Shown here in pieces: positions 9,721 to 18,512 of a DNA stretch of 63,811 nt (its first letter is position 1; every line of letters starts with the position of its first letter). Both the position numbers and the translations under genes were made by a program. The notes beneath the pieces were generated by a model. The model saw only the letters and a list, made by a program, of their open reading frames with translations, ran no database searches and was not told the origin of the DNA. The DNA lies in NCBI RefSeq assembly GCF_014697615.1, contig NZ_JACJSD010000042.1, positions 1 to 63,811 of the forward strand, written 5' to 3'. The DNA is from Nostoc sp. FACHB-280 (lineage in GTDB: Bacteria; Cyanobacteriota; Cyanobacteriia; Cyanobacteriales; Nostocaceae).

Positions 9721-10167
9721 GTGATGAATATAGATTTTTTAAAGAAAATTACTAGCTTATCTTTATTGCTACTTTGTCTTGCTTACGCTTTCTTTGGTTG
9801 GTATCTATCTACTTATCATATTATTTTGCTTGTAGTAAGTTTTATAGCAACTGTGGCTTTCTTTGGCGGTAGTAAAAATAGCTCTCTATTTGCGCGTTCG
9901 TTGAGTTTTTTTATTCCAAGTTCGTTTGTAATTTTTATTGTCTCTTTAATTATGAGTATATTCCTATTTGCTTTAGCAGTAAATAGCCCTATTTTAGGAA
10001 TTCTCATTATCACACCGCTAGCAACTACTGTTTTAGCAGAATTAGAAATGCGTCTTACTGGTTTAAACAAACTAAATGCACTAGTAATTTTAACAATCAT
10101 AGCTGGATTTGGTTTAATATTGGGCGAAATTATAGATGTCGTGCTTGTGCCAAGTCCTAGGTACTAA
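9721..10167 (+). CDS. small multi-pass membrane protein
   Basis: About 148 residues with four hydrophobic segments (near residues 9-28, 32-48, 66-90 and 120-142), consistent with an integral membrane protein. GTG at 9721 and ATG at 9724 are both possible starts; I see no clear ribosome site. The gene is AT-rich relative to ocp. No family is recognised. Confidence 0.55.
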   Translation: MMNIDFLKKITSLSLLLLCLAYAFFGWYLSTYHIILLVVSFIATVAFFGGSKNSSLFARSLSFFIPSSFVIFIVSLIMSIFLFALAVNSPILGILIITPLATTVLAELEMRLTGLNKLNALVILTIIAGFGLILGEIIDVVLVPSPRY

Positions 10168-10335
10168 GTTATAGATACTGTCTCAATATAGCAGCCCTAA
10201 ATTGATTAAAAAATAATTCGGGTAATAGCTTTTTAAATTATATTTTTTTATTTGTAATGATAGTTATAAAGGCTTATATTGCTTCTTGAAAACACAATAT
10301 CTATAATCAGCTATCAATGATAAAGGAGACAAAAA

Positions 10336-10614
10336 ATGCAAGTATTATCAAATGAATCGAGACAATTACTGACTCATAATATAACTGATAACAGCCAAGG
10401 AAATACAACTACATATACCTGGAACTCGGTGTGGAGCCACCATAGTTGCCCTTGCTGTTCATACGGGTTACTCCGTCATATAAGTAATGATGGTATTTAC
10501 TGGCGTTGTAGCCATTGTTATCAAGAAATGCCCGTTTGGGACATATCTAAGTGCATAGCTAGCTACTCTAGCTTCCTGCCTCTACAAGATTTTCAAGCCA
10601 AACATCCATATTAA
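10336..10614 (+). CDS. small zinc-ribbon-like protein, 92 aa
   Basis: A strong ribosome site (aaaggagacaaaaa) precedes the ATG. The protein has two CxxC pairs, CPCC near residue 36 and CSHC near residue 57, separated by about 18 residues. This spacing is typical of a zinc ribbon that binds nucleic acid or protein. The N-terminal 30 residues are polar and probably disordered. It is followed 26 nt later by a small membrane protein gene, probably cotranscribed. Function unknown. Confidence 0.6.
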   Translation: MQVLSNESRQLLTHNITDNSQGNTTTYTWNSVWSHHSCPCCSYGLLRHISNDGIYWRCSHCYQEMPVWDISKCIASYSSFLPLQDFQAKHPY

Positions 10615-10640
10615 AATCTGGGAATTTAGCCAGGAAACTA

Positions 10641-10985
10641 ATGCTCGACTTTAACACATTAACTGAATTCTCCAGCACTTACTGTATTGGCATTTGTGCC
10701 TTTCTAATTCCAGCCAACCTGCTTGCTACCTCATTGACAATAATTTTTACACTATTGCATCGTCCGGCTGTTCAGGTCTGGCAAGCTGCTGGAATTGCCA
10801 GTATCTTTGCTCTACTCATGATACTGCATGTACTTGCTTGGTTTATGATGGGAGTAGTTATGGCTCCTACATACATTTTGTTGGGTTTGGCAAGCATCTG
10901 TTTATTAGCAAATTTAGGGGCAATTCTTAGACATAGACGCTTTGTGAGAGCTGATAATTACAATACAGTTGATACCAGTATTTAA
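10641..10985 (+). CDS. small membrane protein, 114 aa
   Basis: Three predicted transmembrane helices (about residues 12-38, 46-68 and 72-92) and a basic C-terminal stretch (RHRRF), suggesting a cytoplasmic C-terminus. A ribosome site (ccaggaaacta) precedes the ATG. The gene is close to the zinc-ribbon gene on the same strand and is likely in one transcript with it. No family is recognised. Confidence 0.6.
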   Translation: MLDFNTLTEFSSTYCIGICAFLIPANLLATSLTIIFTLLHRPAVQVWQAAGIASIFALLMILHVLAWFMMGVVMAPTYILLGLASICLLANLGAILRHRRFVRADNYNTVDTSI

Positions 10986-11121
10986 CTCGCTTATTAACCG
11001 AGCTAAATACACTAAATTCTAGTAATCTAAGTTAATCAGCGTGTATCTTACTCTCCAGCGAGTGGGATGTTGAATATACCATTCAGTCTCAGCGAGGGAT
11101 ACAGTTTATTAGAGGTTTTTT

Positions 11122-12669
11122 ATGAATATTTTGCTCCTGTATCCCCTTTTTCCAAAAAGCTTTTGGTCGTTTGAGAAGACCCTGGCATTGCTCAATCGCA
11201 AAGCGATGTTGCCGCCGCTTGGGTTAGTGACGGTTGCCGCTATTTTGCCGCAAGAATGGGAATTTAAGCTAGTGGATCGCAATGTACGCGAAGTTACCCA
11301 AGCAGAATGGGATTGGGCAGATTTGGTGATTCTGTCCGCCATGATCGTGCAAAAGGAAGATTTATTAAAGCAAATCCAGGAGGCGAAACGTAGAGGAAAA
11401 CGGGTAGCAGTAGGTGGGCCTTACGCAACTGCATTACCTCAGGAAGTGATGGAGGTAGGGGCAGACTATTTGATTTTGGATGAAGGAGAGATTACTTTGC
11501 CCCTTTTTACCTGTGCGATCGCACGAGGCGAGCGATCGGGAACCTTTCGTGCAAATGGCGAAAGACCAGATGTTACCCATACACCTATTCCCCGGTTTGA
11601 TCTGTTGGAATTTGATGCCTATGCAGAAATGTCAGTACAGTTTTCGCGCGGATGCCCCTTCCAGTGCGAGTTTTGCGACATTATTGTGCTTTACGGTCGC
11701 AAGCCGCGTACAAAAACACCAGAGCAATTACTTAAGGAACTAGATCGTCTCTACGAGTTGGGTTGGCGACGCAGCATTTTCATGGTGGATGACAATTTCA
11801 TTGGCAATAAACGCAATGTCAAACTGTTCCTTAAAGAACTAAAACCTTGGATGGTAAAACATCAGTATCCTTTTTCCTTTGCCACAGAAGCCTCAGTCGA
11901 TTTGGCAAACGACCAAGAATTAATGGATTTGATGGTGCAATGCAATTTTGGTGCTGTCTTTTTGGGGATTGAAACACCAGATGAAGCTAGTTTAACTCTA
12001 ACCCAAAAACATCAAAACACAAGGGATTCTCTGAGTGAGGCAGTGAATGCGATCGCCAGATCAGGCTTGCGAGTAATGGCAGGATTCATTATTGGTTTCG
12101 ATGGTGAAAAGGCGGGCGCAGGGTCGAGAATTGTACAATTTGTAGAACAAACATCTATTCCCACAGCGCTGTTTAGTATGTTGCAAGCATTGCCTGATAC
12201 AGCTTTGTGGCATCGCTTAGAAAAGGAAGGACGACTCCGCACTAAGTCAGCTAACATCAACCAAACCACGTTGATGAATTACGTACCGACCCGTCCCTTA
12301 GAGGAGATTGCTCATGAATATGTAGAGGCATTTTGGCAATTATACGATCCAGCAAAGTTCCTTGATCGTGCCTATCGCCACTACCGAATTCTGGGCGAGG
12401 CGACTTATCCCAACAAAGGTAAAGGTGCAAAAAAACCGATTAATTGGGTAACGATTCGTGCCTTATTGACCATATGCTGGCGACAAGGTGTCTTTCGCAA
12501 AACCCGTTGGCAATTCTGGCGCAATCTTTGGAATATGTGTCGCTACAATCCAGGTGGCTTAAGTAGCTATCTGTCAGTTTGCGCTCAAATCGAGCACTTT
12601 GTGGAGTATCGCCAAATTGTCAAAAGGGAGATTAATGAACAAGTAGCGCAGTTTCTGGCATTGGGATAA
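11122..12669 (+). CDS. B12-binding-domain radical SAM protein
   Basis: A 515-residue enzyme with an N-terminal cobalamin-binding-like Rossmann domain (about 1-150; LPPLGLVTVAAILP, VGGPYATALP) and a radical SAM core whose [4Fe-4S]-binding CxxxCxxC is in RGCPFQCEFCDI (near 178-190). SAM-domain features include FMVDDNFIGN and LGIETPDEASL. The C-terminal 150 residues (DPAKFLDRAYRHY, then a Trp/Arg-rich region) match DUF4070-type members, which include hopanoid methylase HpnP-like and related enzymes. The DxHxxG cobalamin-ligand motif is not evident, as in many of this class. The gene is alone on its strand, with remnants downstream in the opposite orientation. The substrate cannot be told from sequence. 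Confidence 0.85.
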   Translation: MNILLLYPLFPKSFWSFEKTLALLNRKAMLPPLGLVTVAAILPQEWEFKLVDRNVREVTQAEWDWADLVILSAMIVQKEDLLKQIQEAKRRGKRVAVGGPYATALPQEVMEVGADYLILDEGEITLPLFTCAIARGERSGTFRANGERPDVTHTPIPRFDLLEFDAYAEMSVQFSRGCPFQCEFCDIIVLYGRKPRTKTPEQLLKELDRLYELGWRRSIFMVDDNFIGNKRNVKLFLKELKPWMVKHQYPFSFATEASVDLANDQELMDLMVQCNFGAVFLGIETPDEASLTLTQKHQNTRDSLSEAVNAIARSGLRVMAGFIIGFDGEKAGAGSRIVQFVEQTSIPTALFSMLQALPDTALWHRLEKEGRLRTKSANINQTTLMNYVPTRPLEEIAHEYVEAFWQLYDPAKFLDRAYRHYRILGEATYPNKGKGAKKPINWVTIRALLTICWRQGVFRKTRWQFWRNLWNMCRYNPGGLSSYLSVCAQIEHFVEYRQIVKREINEQVAQFLALG

Positions 12670-12845
12670 CAGCCAATGATAATTTTGCCGATCGAGATTA
12701 TTCCATTTGGCATCTTGGTTAATGCAGTGTACGGTAGCAGTGAGGTTTATTTCAATGGAGTATTTCTCCTTTAGTCCTAAGACGATCTCTACTGCTGCGT
12801 TATCAACTCCCAATGCCATACCTGAATATAACTGGATGCGTTTTT
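12662..12845 (-). pseudogene. remnant of a SLOG/YpsA-like (DUF1273) protein
   Basis: Read on the minus strand, the frame gives LYSGMALGVDNAAVEIVLGL and then NQDAKWNNLDRQNYHW. These match the pattern of YpsA/DUF1273 SLOG proteins (SGGALGxDxxAAExVLxLK, then NQxxKWNxxxxxxY). Only about 60 residues survive. The far end runs into the 3' end of the radical SAM gene and the upstream end joins a TnpB fragment in another frame, so it cannot make a working protein. Confidence 0.5.
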
Positions 12846-12991
12846 GACATCAAATCGTATCTGCCAATTTCTCGGTTGTCCATCCAGTATTTTAGGCAAG
12901 CGTTACGAACAAAACGAGCAGTTTTAATTGCCTCATCCAGCGATTGATACTGCTGTTTTGTACCTTCCAGTTTTGCCTCAAATACCAACAT
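12835..12991 (-). pseudogene. TnpB (IS200/IS605 family) N-terminal fragment
   Basis: The minus-strand frame starts MLVFEAKLEGTKQQYQ and continues LDEAIKTARFVRNACLKYW, the typical N-terminus of IS605-family TnpB, an RNA-guided nuclease. After about 48 residues (GRYDL) the similarity stops and the sequence joins the SLOG remnant. The RuvC-like catalytic region and the zinc finger are absent, so this is a dead fragment. No partner tnpA is visible. Confidence 0.7.
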
Positions 12992-12993
12992 TA

Positions 12994-13392
12994 TTACGTT
13001 AAACTTGCTGACGTAATTATACCATCAACCGACTGCTTAATCTGGCTTAAGGCTATTAACATTTCTTCTCGATTGAGATGTCGTTTCTTGCCTGTTTTAG
13101 ATACTTGGATAGCGTAACTCCATTTTATTCCAGCTTGTGAGCATCTTTTTCTTAACTGTTGAACAGTGATATGTTTGTTTGTAGAGCCTTGCTTTTTGTT
13201 AAATATCCGAAGTTTGGATTTATCAGTTAAGTTTTCGATTTTACTTACAGTGGGTTTTATAGATGTAGTGCAGTTGCAGTGCTTTTCAAAAGTGATAGAT
13301 ATCTCTAGCAAGAATTGAAAAATGAAGAAAATAGAAAATCCGTAAATAAGAATGTAGAGAAGCCCTGTTAGCATATTCTGTGCTAATTCCAT
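12994..13392 (-). CDS. hypothetical membrane-anchored protein with SAP/HeH-like C-terminus
   Basis: Starting at MELAQNMLTG (13392), the protein has one or two N-terminal transmembrane segments (LLYILIYGFSIFFIFQFLLE) and a basic soluble tail. The C-terminal 45 residues (TVQQLRKRCSQAGIKW, then RHLNREEMLIALSQI) resemble short helix-extension-helix or SAP-like DNA-binding segments. A longer in-frame start at 13467 adds 25 residues of unclear relevance. The gene is AT-rich. Function unknown. Confidence 0.45.
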   Translation of the reverse strand: MELAQNMLTGLLYILIYGFSIFFIFQFLLEISITFEKHCNCTTSIKPTVSKIENLTDKSKLRIFNKKQGSTNKHITVQQLRKRCSQAGIKWSYAIQVSKTGKKRHLNREEMLIALSQIKQSVDGIITSASLT

Positions 13393-13575
13393 TGTTTTAA
13401 CTCCTGTTGATATAACTAGTAACTGGTTATTTGATGAAGCGGTATACCAGCTTTCTATTGATATCAAAGCGTGAGCTTGTGTAAATTTACTCTGAAGAAA
13501 AGGCTCGATAATAAATTAATGGTGTAACAGTGATGAAATATTTTGGGCTTGGTTTGCTTCGATAAAGATGCCACT

Positions 13576-14025
13576 CTACATATATTTAACAACTGTTCTA
13601 ATATTATCAACTAACTGTAGTATCATTCCCAAAATAGCTTTCCAGCCTAGTATTATTCCCCAAAATCCGCTAACGAATAGACCAAGTACTGATTTAAGGA
13701 AGATAACTCCCCTGTAATTTATCTCGATATTTGATTCGGCTTTGGCATAGATAACACTATCCCCAATTTGATTTTTCAAATTCCTCACTTTTTGTTCTTC
13801 TTCTCTAATCCTTCTTTCTTCTTGCACTTTCCAGCCCCAAGGGACAAATCCCAAAATAATCGAAATGGGAAGATAGAATGGCCAGTTATATATGTAGCCC
13901 AGGGAAGCATAGATGATGAAAAAGGTTAGCCCCAAACCAGTACGCCAAATTAAACACCAAATAATAAACAAACTGTTGATAATAGCGTTACGGATAACTA
14001 TACTTCTATTTTGATGATATGACAT
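13576..14025 (-). CDS. hypothetical membrane protein, 149 aa
   Basis: Hydrophobic segments lie near residues 12-50 (two helices), 48-62 and 105-140. A charged central region (EERRIREEEQKVRNLKNQ) is probably helical and cytoplasmic. The protein begins MSYHQNRSIVIRNAI. No family is recognised. It is on the same strand as its neighbours but about 100 nt away from the next gene. The 14026-14451 gap upstream is AT-rich and I find no gene in it. Confidence 0.5.
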   Translation of the reverse strand: MSYHQNRSIVIRNAIINSLFIIWCLIWRTGLGLTFFIIYASLGYIYNWPFYLPISIILGFVPWGWKVQEERRIREEEQKVRNLKNQIGDSVIYAKAESNIEINYRGVIFLKSVLGLFVSGFWGIILGWKAILGMILQLVDNIRTVVKYM

Positions 14026-14451
14026 TTGAAGGTGGCTCCCGATAGCTAATATTTAATTTTTATTTATAGTGGTTGCATACCTTAACATCCAACCTAATGC
14101 TAGTTTGAATTATCATCTTTTTAGTTGGAAATTATAAATACATAATCAATTGCAATTACCTACTGAACCTCATCACAGAAGGTTAAATATACCAACCTAT
14201 CGTAACGATGTTTGTACTTAGCCCGGTATAGTTGCTGTTGCTAAAATTAATATTTACTGTTTTACCGATTGTATCTTCACTGATTTTAAATCTAAGCAAA
14301 GTTTTGATGATTTTTTTAATAAATTTAAAATTGAGGTATAGTTTTTAAAAAAATAAAAATGATCAAGATTTGACTCTTAACCATTTGATGATATATTTGT
14401 AAAATGATGGGATATACCTATGTTTGATTTACATAGTTAAGGCGTATGCCA

Positions 14452-15054
14452 TTAGTTGTGGTTTTTCTTGTTGCGCGTCTTAGTAGCTGATTGCACCTTA
14501 AACCGTACCTGTTTCCCAATAGTTATCTCAGCAACATTGCTAATATCTTTACCAGATTTATAGGCTTCAATAATTGCCTTATTATTAGCTTGGTACTTAA
14601 TAACTCTAAATTCATCAGGAAAATCTTGATCGTCTACCTCTACTAGTAAGTTAGCGACTTTGGGCGGGTTATCCCTGATTTCAATTACCCTTTCCTTACC
14701 AATATTTTTGTCACTGATTAATCCAATCTCGTGTAGATGGATCAGGGTACGCTTGATTTGTTCAAGTTGAGTTTTACGACGTGAGATTACCTGGTCGTGG
14801 AGTTCGGCTACTCGCACTTTTCTTTCTTCCCAGGTTTCAAGGTCAAGATTTAACTGGTCAACTACCCAGGCGATCGCATCAATTTTGGTTTCGATACCAT
14901 CTTGAACACTCATAAGTTCTTGTACGAGTTGTTCTACTTTACCTTCTTCGCCTAACTCGCTTGCTTCTTCTATCTGTGACCAGAGTTTAGCAGCATCTAA
15001 GCTTAACTCTTTGAGCGTGAGTTGATTGATTTCGCGTTCAATTGCTGGAGTCAT
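14452..15054 (-). CDS. siphovirus Gp157-like protein
   Basis: A 200-residue, highly charged, mostly helical protein whose first 130 residues follow the Gp157 pattern: an N-terminal ELSLDAAKLWSQIEE segment, then KIDAIAWVVDQL, then LKxxL-type helices ending ERVIEIRDNPPKV. Gp157 proteins occur in phages and cyanobacterial plasmids next to recombination or single-strand-binding genes. The C-terminal 50 residues are basic. The gene lies among other phage- or plasmid-type genes (HNH nuclease, small ORF). The role in the cell is not established. Confidence 0.7.
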   Translation of the reverse strand: MTPAIEREINQLTLKELSLDAAKLWSQIEEASELGEEGKVEQLVQELMSVQDGIETKIDAIAWVVDQLNLDLETWEERKVRVAELHDQVISRRKTQLEQIKRTLIHLHEIGLISDKNIGKERVIEIRDNPPKVANLLVEVDDQDFPDEFRVIKYQANNKAIIEAYKSGKDISNVAEITIGKQVRFKVQSATKTRNKKNHN

Positions 15055-15149
15055 AATTTACTTTTGATATGAAAAGCTAGTAGCAGTTACCTATTTACCT
15101 GCTACTGCTTGTTGACTAGGAAGAGTTGATGCTTGAAGGGATATTGAAT

Positions 15150-15317
15150 CTAGTACCCGTACCGCAAGTGATAGTAATCTGACTTTTCTTGTGCTAATTC
15201 TGCTTCGTAGTCATAGTAATCCGCCTCGCTTAGTAAGGTGCTTATTTGTTGAATTTGCTGGGCAGAGGTTACTAATTTTTTGTTAGCTTTTAGATTAGAA
15301 TTAGTAGTAGTTTTCAT
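15150..15317 (-). CDS. small protein, 55 aa
   Basis: A short ORF beginning MKTTTNSNLKANKK and ending rich in Tyr and acidic residues (ADYYDYEAELAQEKSDYYHL). It fits neatly between the Gp157-like gene and the HNH gene on the same strand, and its amino-acid composition looks real, but I see no strong ribosome site. Function unknown. Confidence 0.4.
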   Translation of the reverse strand: MKTTTNSNLKANKKLVTSAQQIQQISTLLSEADYYDYEAELAQEKSDYYHLRYGY

Positions 15318-15451
15318 GTCTATACAACTTCAATTGTTCAATGAAGTTATTGCGTCAGCAAATGTTGCGATCTTGACTTAGAAAGATAATATTTATTTTT
15401 TACCTTTCTCATAACTATCTACTACTGATTTGTCTTTAACCACTGGCTTTT

Positions 15452-15751
15452 CTACCACAAAGATAGTTGTCCTGGTGATATATTTCCCCGTCGTCGCGTA
15501 TGGAACAGCAGATGACAAGCTGTGCATAAAGCCGCGAGATTCTCGACTCGATTATCTTCGGGCAGATAATTCCAGTGGTGAACCACTAAAGTTTTAATAC
15601 TGCGTTCTCTACGATTTAACCCATCTCTTTTATCAGTTGGGCGTAAGCATTGTATACCACAGCGCGTGCATTTCCAGTCGGATTTTGATTTGACCTCAAG
15701 TGCGATAGTATCCCAGTTTGAAGAATAGCGACTGCGGGTTTTGCTAGTCAT
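15452..15751 (-). CDS. HNH endonuclease
   Basis: A 99-residue HNH protein. The first zinc pair is in WKCTRCGIQC, the catalytic His motif is LVVHHWNYLPEDN, the central Asn is in VENLAALC, and the second zinc pair with the last His is CTACHLLFH. Small HNH proteins of this type are DNA nicking or cleaving enzymes found in phages, plasmids and near restriction genes. All motif residues are present, so it is likely active. A small Gp157-region cluster lies downstream on the same strand. Confidence 0.85.
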   Translation of the reverse strand: MTSKTRSRYSSNWDTIALEVKSKSDWKCTRCGIQCLRPTDKRDGLNRRERSIKTLVVHHWNYLPEDNRVENLAALCTACHLLFHTRRRGNISPGQLSLW

Positions 15752-15979
15752 TAATCAGTCCTTTTGGGTTACACAAAAATAATTTTGATTATATCGTTAA
15801 TGTTTATCATAATATACTTAATTTTTTTATATTCAGTTTGATTTATAAATTTATTTGCGTAGTTAGGGAAATCTTAACTTTTAAAAAAGGATAGATATGC
15901 ACTGATTATTGTAATTGAATAACGCAGGTTACGCCAAAAAATAAAATATAAGTCTTTGATATCGGTATGTATTTTTAAC

Positions 15980-16030
15980 GGAGCAAGCTAATGATTGACG
16001 CAGAGGATCTACTACTCTTGCGGTTGCTCC
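15980..16030. other. hairpin-forming sequence between the HNH gene and the GNAT-pair operon
   Basis: GGAGCAA at 15980-15986 pairs with TTGCTCC at 16024-16030, and inside it CGCAGAG (15999-16005) pairs with CTCTTGCG (16015-16022) with one bulge. It lies just past the 3' end of the minus-strand operon that ends at 16074. There is no following T-run on the minus strand, so it may protect the transcript end rather than terminate. The remaining 15752-15979 sequence is AT-rich and probably contains the promoter of the HNH gene. Confidence 0.35.
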
Positions 16031-16073
16031 TTTGATGAATTTGATGCAATATTGTTGTTTTTATATTGAGTAT

Positions 16074-16613
16074 TTAAGCAGAAAGTTTTTCGGAAAAATT
16101 CACCTGCGACATAACTTGTGCGCGTATTGAATTAGCAGCCGTCTCTGCAATTTCTGCTCTATCAGAATCAGTAAGAAGTACTGCAAGTAGCGATTTGAGA
16201 GCTTCGCGGTTAGATATAAACTCTTCACTGTATAAATCATCTTGCAGCAGGGTGGCTTCTAAGTGAGGTAATAGCTCAGGCGCAGGAGATAGTAACCGCT
16301 CTTTAATGCGTCTCCTTGCAGTCTCTGTTGCCGCTTTTGTACCTACACCTAAATCCCATGTTTCAATTATTAGCTTGATTTCACGGTTAAGTGATACACG
16401 CAGCGTTGATAGGCGGCCAAATAAAGGAAGGTTAAGCATTAAAGGTGGTAGTGCATTACCCCAATCCAGACCAGCACCAATAGTGCAATTGGCTTCATCT
16501 TCGATACGAACAGCTTCATCGAGCCATCCTTCACCAAAAAGTAAATCTATAGCTTCTTGGGTTGTTACTGGCTCATTCACCTGAGAATTATTATTTTGCT
16601 GTTGATGATTCAT
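16074..16613 (-). CDS. partner protein of GNAT module, copy A
   Basis: A 179-residue protein of unrecognised family, clearly paralogous to the product of 41226-41762. Shared blocks include IGAGLDWG, LPLFGRLSTLRVSLNRE against FELLGRLTTLRVSLNRE, and EEFISNRE followed by LLAVLL. It is predicted helical and soluble with no transmembrane segment. Its ATG overlaps the stop codon of the GNAT gene (16610-16613, ATGA), so the two are translationally coupled. The same order recurs in copy B inside the DISARM island, which implies that the proteins act together. Confidence 0.75.
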   Translation of the reverse strand: MNHQQQNNNSQVNEPVTTQEAIDLLFGEGWLDEAVRIEDEANCTIGAGLDWGNALPPLMLNLPLFGRLSTLRVSLNREIKLIIETWDLGVGTKAATETARRRIKERLLSPAPELLPHLEATLLQDDLYSEEFISNREALKSLLAVLLTDSDRAEIAETAANSIRAQVMSQVNFSEKLSA

Positions 16614-17173
16614 AAATTTTCACCTGCTCTCCGTCTCAATACACCATACTCAAAGTAAACCAAATTATCGTATTCTTCTTCAGGCCCGCAGTTAAACATA
16701 TTTTGTTTTTCATAAAATCCTACAGACCTTGGTAAAGAATGCAACCCAACTCTACCTTCATACCCAAGCTCAACACTTCTAATTCTGGCAAAATTTAAAA
16801 GTGCTTGACCAACACCTTTGAATTGAGGCGGACGCTGAATTTCAATTCGGTTAGTGGGGGCAGTTGCAATACCATCAACATAAACTAGTCTCTTACCAAT
16901 ATTCAACCGGGAACCGTGCATTTGTGTTTCTATTATCATTAATCCTTGAGTTGTGTTTTCGCACTCAACTGCATAACCTTCAAGATTTGCTTGATTGGCA
17001 ATATATCTTAATTTAAATATCCAGTCCCAGTATTTATCTTCTTGAGTAAATAACCTTAACTTTTCGACCCAATCATTGACATAATCATCAACATGTTTTT
17101 GTCCTAAATCTACCAGATAGGCTTCAACAGGTGTATTATCAACACCCCTTTTTAACTCGATTTTTCGCTGCAC
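16610..17173 (-). CDS. GNAT-like N-acetyltransferase, copy A
   Basis: A 187-residue protein with a GNAT-type core: a central strand MIIETQMHGS, strand LVYVDGIATAPTNR, the acetyl-CoA loop region KGVGQALLNFARIRS (matching the Q/R-x-x-G-x-G/A pattern), then YEGRVGLHSLPRSVGFYEKQ, the usual C-terminal helix and strand of the fold. The substrate is unknown. It is paralogous to the gene at 40653-41207. It heads a two-gene unit with the partner gene and lies 27 nt after the 17201-17725 gene on the same strand, so three genes may form an operon. Confidence 0.75.
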   Translation of the reverse strand: MQRKIELKRGVDNTPVEAYLVDLGQKHVDDYVNDWVEKLRLFTQEDKYWDWIFKLRYIANQANLEGYAVECENTTQGLMIIETQMHGSRLNIGKRLVYVDGIATAPTNRIEIQRPPQFKGVGQALLNFARIRSVELGYEGRVGLHSLPRSVGFYEKQNMFNCGPEEEYDNLVYFEYGVLRRRAGENL

Positions 17174-17200
17174 CTAAAGCTCCTAATTGTCAACTGATTA

Positions 17201-17725
17201 TTAAAGCTTGTGACTGCTATTTGACTGGTAGATAAAAGAGTAAATGTGAATGCGTATATCAATAGCTTTATGCCAACCAGCAAGCACAGCATCATCTGAA
17301 ATGTCTCCAATAACTACCAAACTATTTTCTTTATCCACATAGTACGGTAAAGGTTCAGCACTCAACCAACCATAAGCAATGGCTTCTTGGTCTCGCTCAA
17401 AAATTGAAATTTCTAAACTTTGCTCATATCTTGAGTAGTAGTAAGGTAAATAGCAAGCTGGGTATTCTCTTAAAGATTCGCGATTAACTGTGTATGATTG
17501 CCAACGTAGTCGCTCACCCTTAATTTCTTTATGATTAGCTTCTAGCCAATCATAAAGTTTTTTAGCTTGCCGCAAGGCGTGGTCTTTGCCTTCAAAAACA
17601 ACGCTGGGAAGAAAAATATCGCCGTCAAAATGCACCGCGACTTCAAATAAATCTTCATCCTCATCCTCATCTTCGGCTTCTGCTTCTGTTACCTCAATGA
17701 TTCCAGCCTTGTATAGTTCTGCCAT
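17201..17725 (-). CDS. hypothetical acidic protein, 174 aa
   Basis: The N-terminus contains a strongly acidic run (EAEAEDEDEDEDLFEV) made of Glu/Asp repeats. The rest looks like a compact alpha/beta domain (VHFDGDIFLPSVVFEGKD, then LREYPACYLPYYYSRYEQ). No transmembrane region is seen. It precedes the GNAT pair by 27 nt on the same strand, so it may belong to that operon, but no counterpart accompanies copy B. Family not recognised. The gap 17726-17986 holds nothing I can identify. Confidence 0.55.
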   Translation of the reverse strand: MAELYKAGIIEVTEAEAEDEDEDEDLFEVAVHFDGDIFLPSVVFEGKDHALRQAKKLYDWLEANHKEIKGERLRWQSYTVNRESLREYPACYLPYYYSRYEQSLEISIFERDQEAIAYGWLSAEPLPYYVDKENSLVVIGDISDDAVLAGWHKAIDIRIHIYSFIYQSNSSHKL

Positions 17726-17986
17726 TTCCCTGCATTGCTTCGTCAGATATACCTCTACATTATTAAAATTTTAGCTTTCAGTTACAAAATAATCAGAACG
17801 CTCTGTTGGTTCTAATCCCTTATCTGGAGGGAAGTTTTGTTTGTGTACACGAGCCAGCACCGTAGTGTTAGTGCAGGTCGGCATTATCTCCAGGAGGAAC
17901 TAAAGCCCTATTCTTTTTCTTACCCGCGATCGCATTAACAGAGCGAATCAGTGTAAATTCAGAAATTCTTAAAATTAATAAAAATT

Positions 17987-18511
17987 CTAACTTGCCGGAT
18001 GATATAACCCCGTATCCTGATTAAATTCCCATCCTAACCCTGCTCTATCCTTGCCTTTGCACCATCCCACAAAAAGCGGTGGTGGCAGATTAATTCGCTG
18101 CTCGCGTATAGTTTCTACACTTACACCAAGTCTTGAAGCTAAACCTTCTTCCGTTAGCGGTTGGATTCGAGGAGTTTGCCCTTGATAATATGAATTGTTG
18201 TTGTACGATTTCTTCTGCCGTTTCGGTTGGTTGTTGAGATAATTTTGAATTTTAATAATCGCCTCAGCAAATTGTTTCATTTGGGCTGTTATCTCTTCAG
18301 TTTTTTGTTCTAAAGAGTCCAAACGTTTATTTTCATTACCAGCAATTGCATCAAGGTCATCTAAAGAACCATCTAGGTATAGCTCAATAAAACGGGTGAG
18401 CGTCGCTGTTGCTGTCGTGCCTTTCGAGTTGCAACGGGCGATAAACTGCTCCCACATCTTTTGGTCACAGTTGAAAGATGCTAGCTTCTTTGTTCTCCCT
18501 GTATTGCTCAT
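17987..18511 (-). CDS. recombinase-linked DNA-binding candidate, 174 aa
   Basis: The protein begins MSNTGRTKKLASFNCDQKMW and continues FIARCNSKGTTATATLTRFI, which resembles a ribbon-helix-helix or CopG-like N-terminus (a strand followed by two helices). A coiled coil follows (about 60-95), then a basic Asn-rich linker, and a C-terminal segment with EEGLASRLGVSVETI, which looks like a helix-turn-helix. It is upstream of, and co-oriented with, minus-strand genes and lies next to the tyrosine recombinase. Three 11-bp repeats overlap its start region. An excisionase or regulator role is possible but unproven. Confidence 0.5.
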   Translation of the reverse strand: MSNTGRTKKLASFNCDQKMWEQFIARCNSKGTTATATLTRFIELYLDGSLDDLDAIAGNENKRLDSLEQKTEEITAQMKQFAEAIIKIQNYLNNQPKRQKKSYNNNSYYQGQTPRIQPLTEEGLASRLGVSVETIREQRINLPPPLFVGWCKGKDRAGLGWEFNQDTGLYHPAS

Positions 18512-18512
18512 A

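Noticed and set aside
12574-12661. Extension of the SLOG-like ORF into the radical SAM 3' end
   Set aside because: The match to SLOG proteins ends near 12662; beyond that the frame is antisense to the radical SAM coding sequence.
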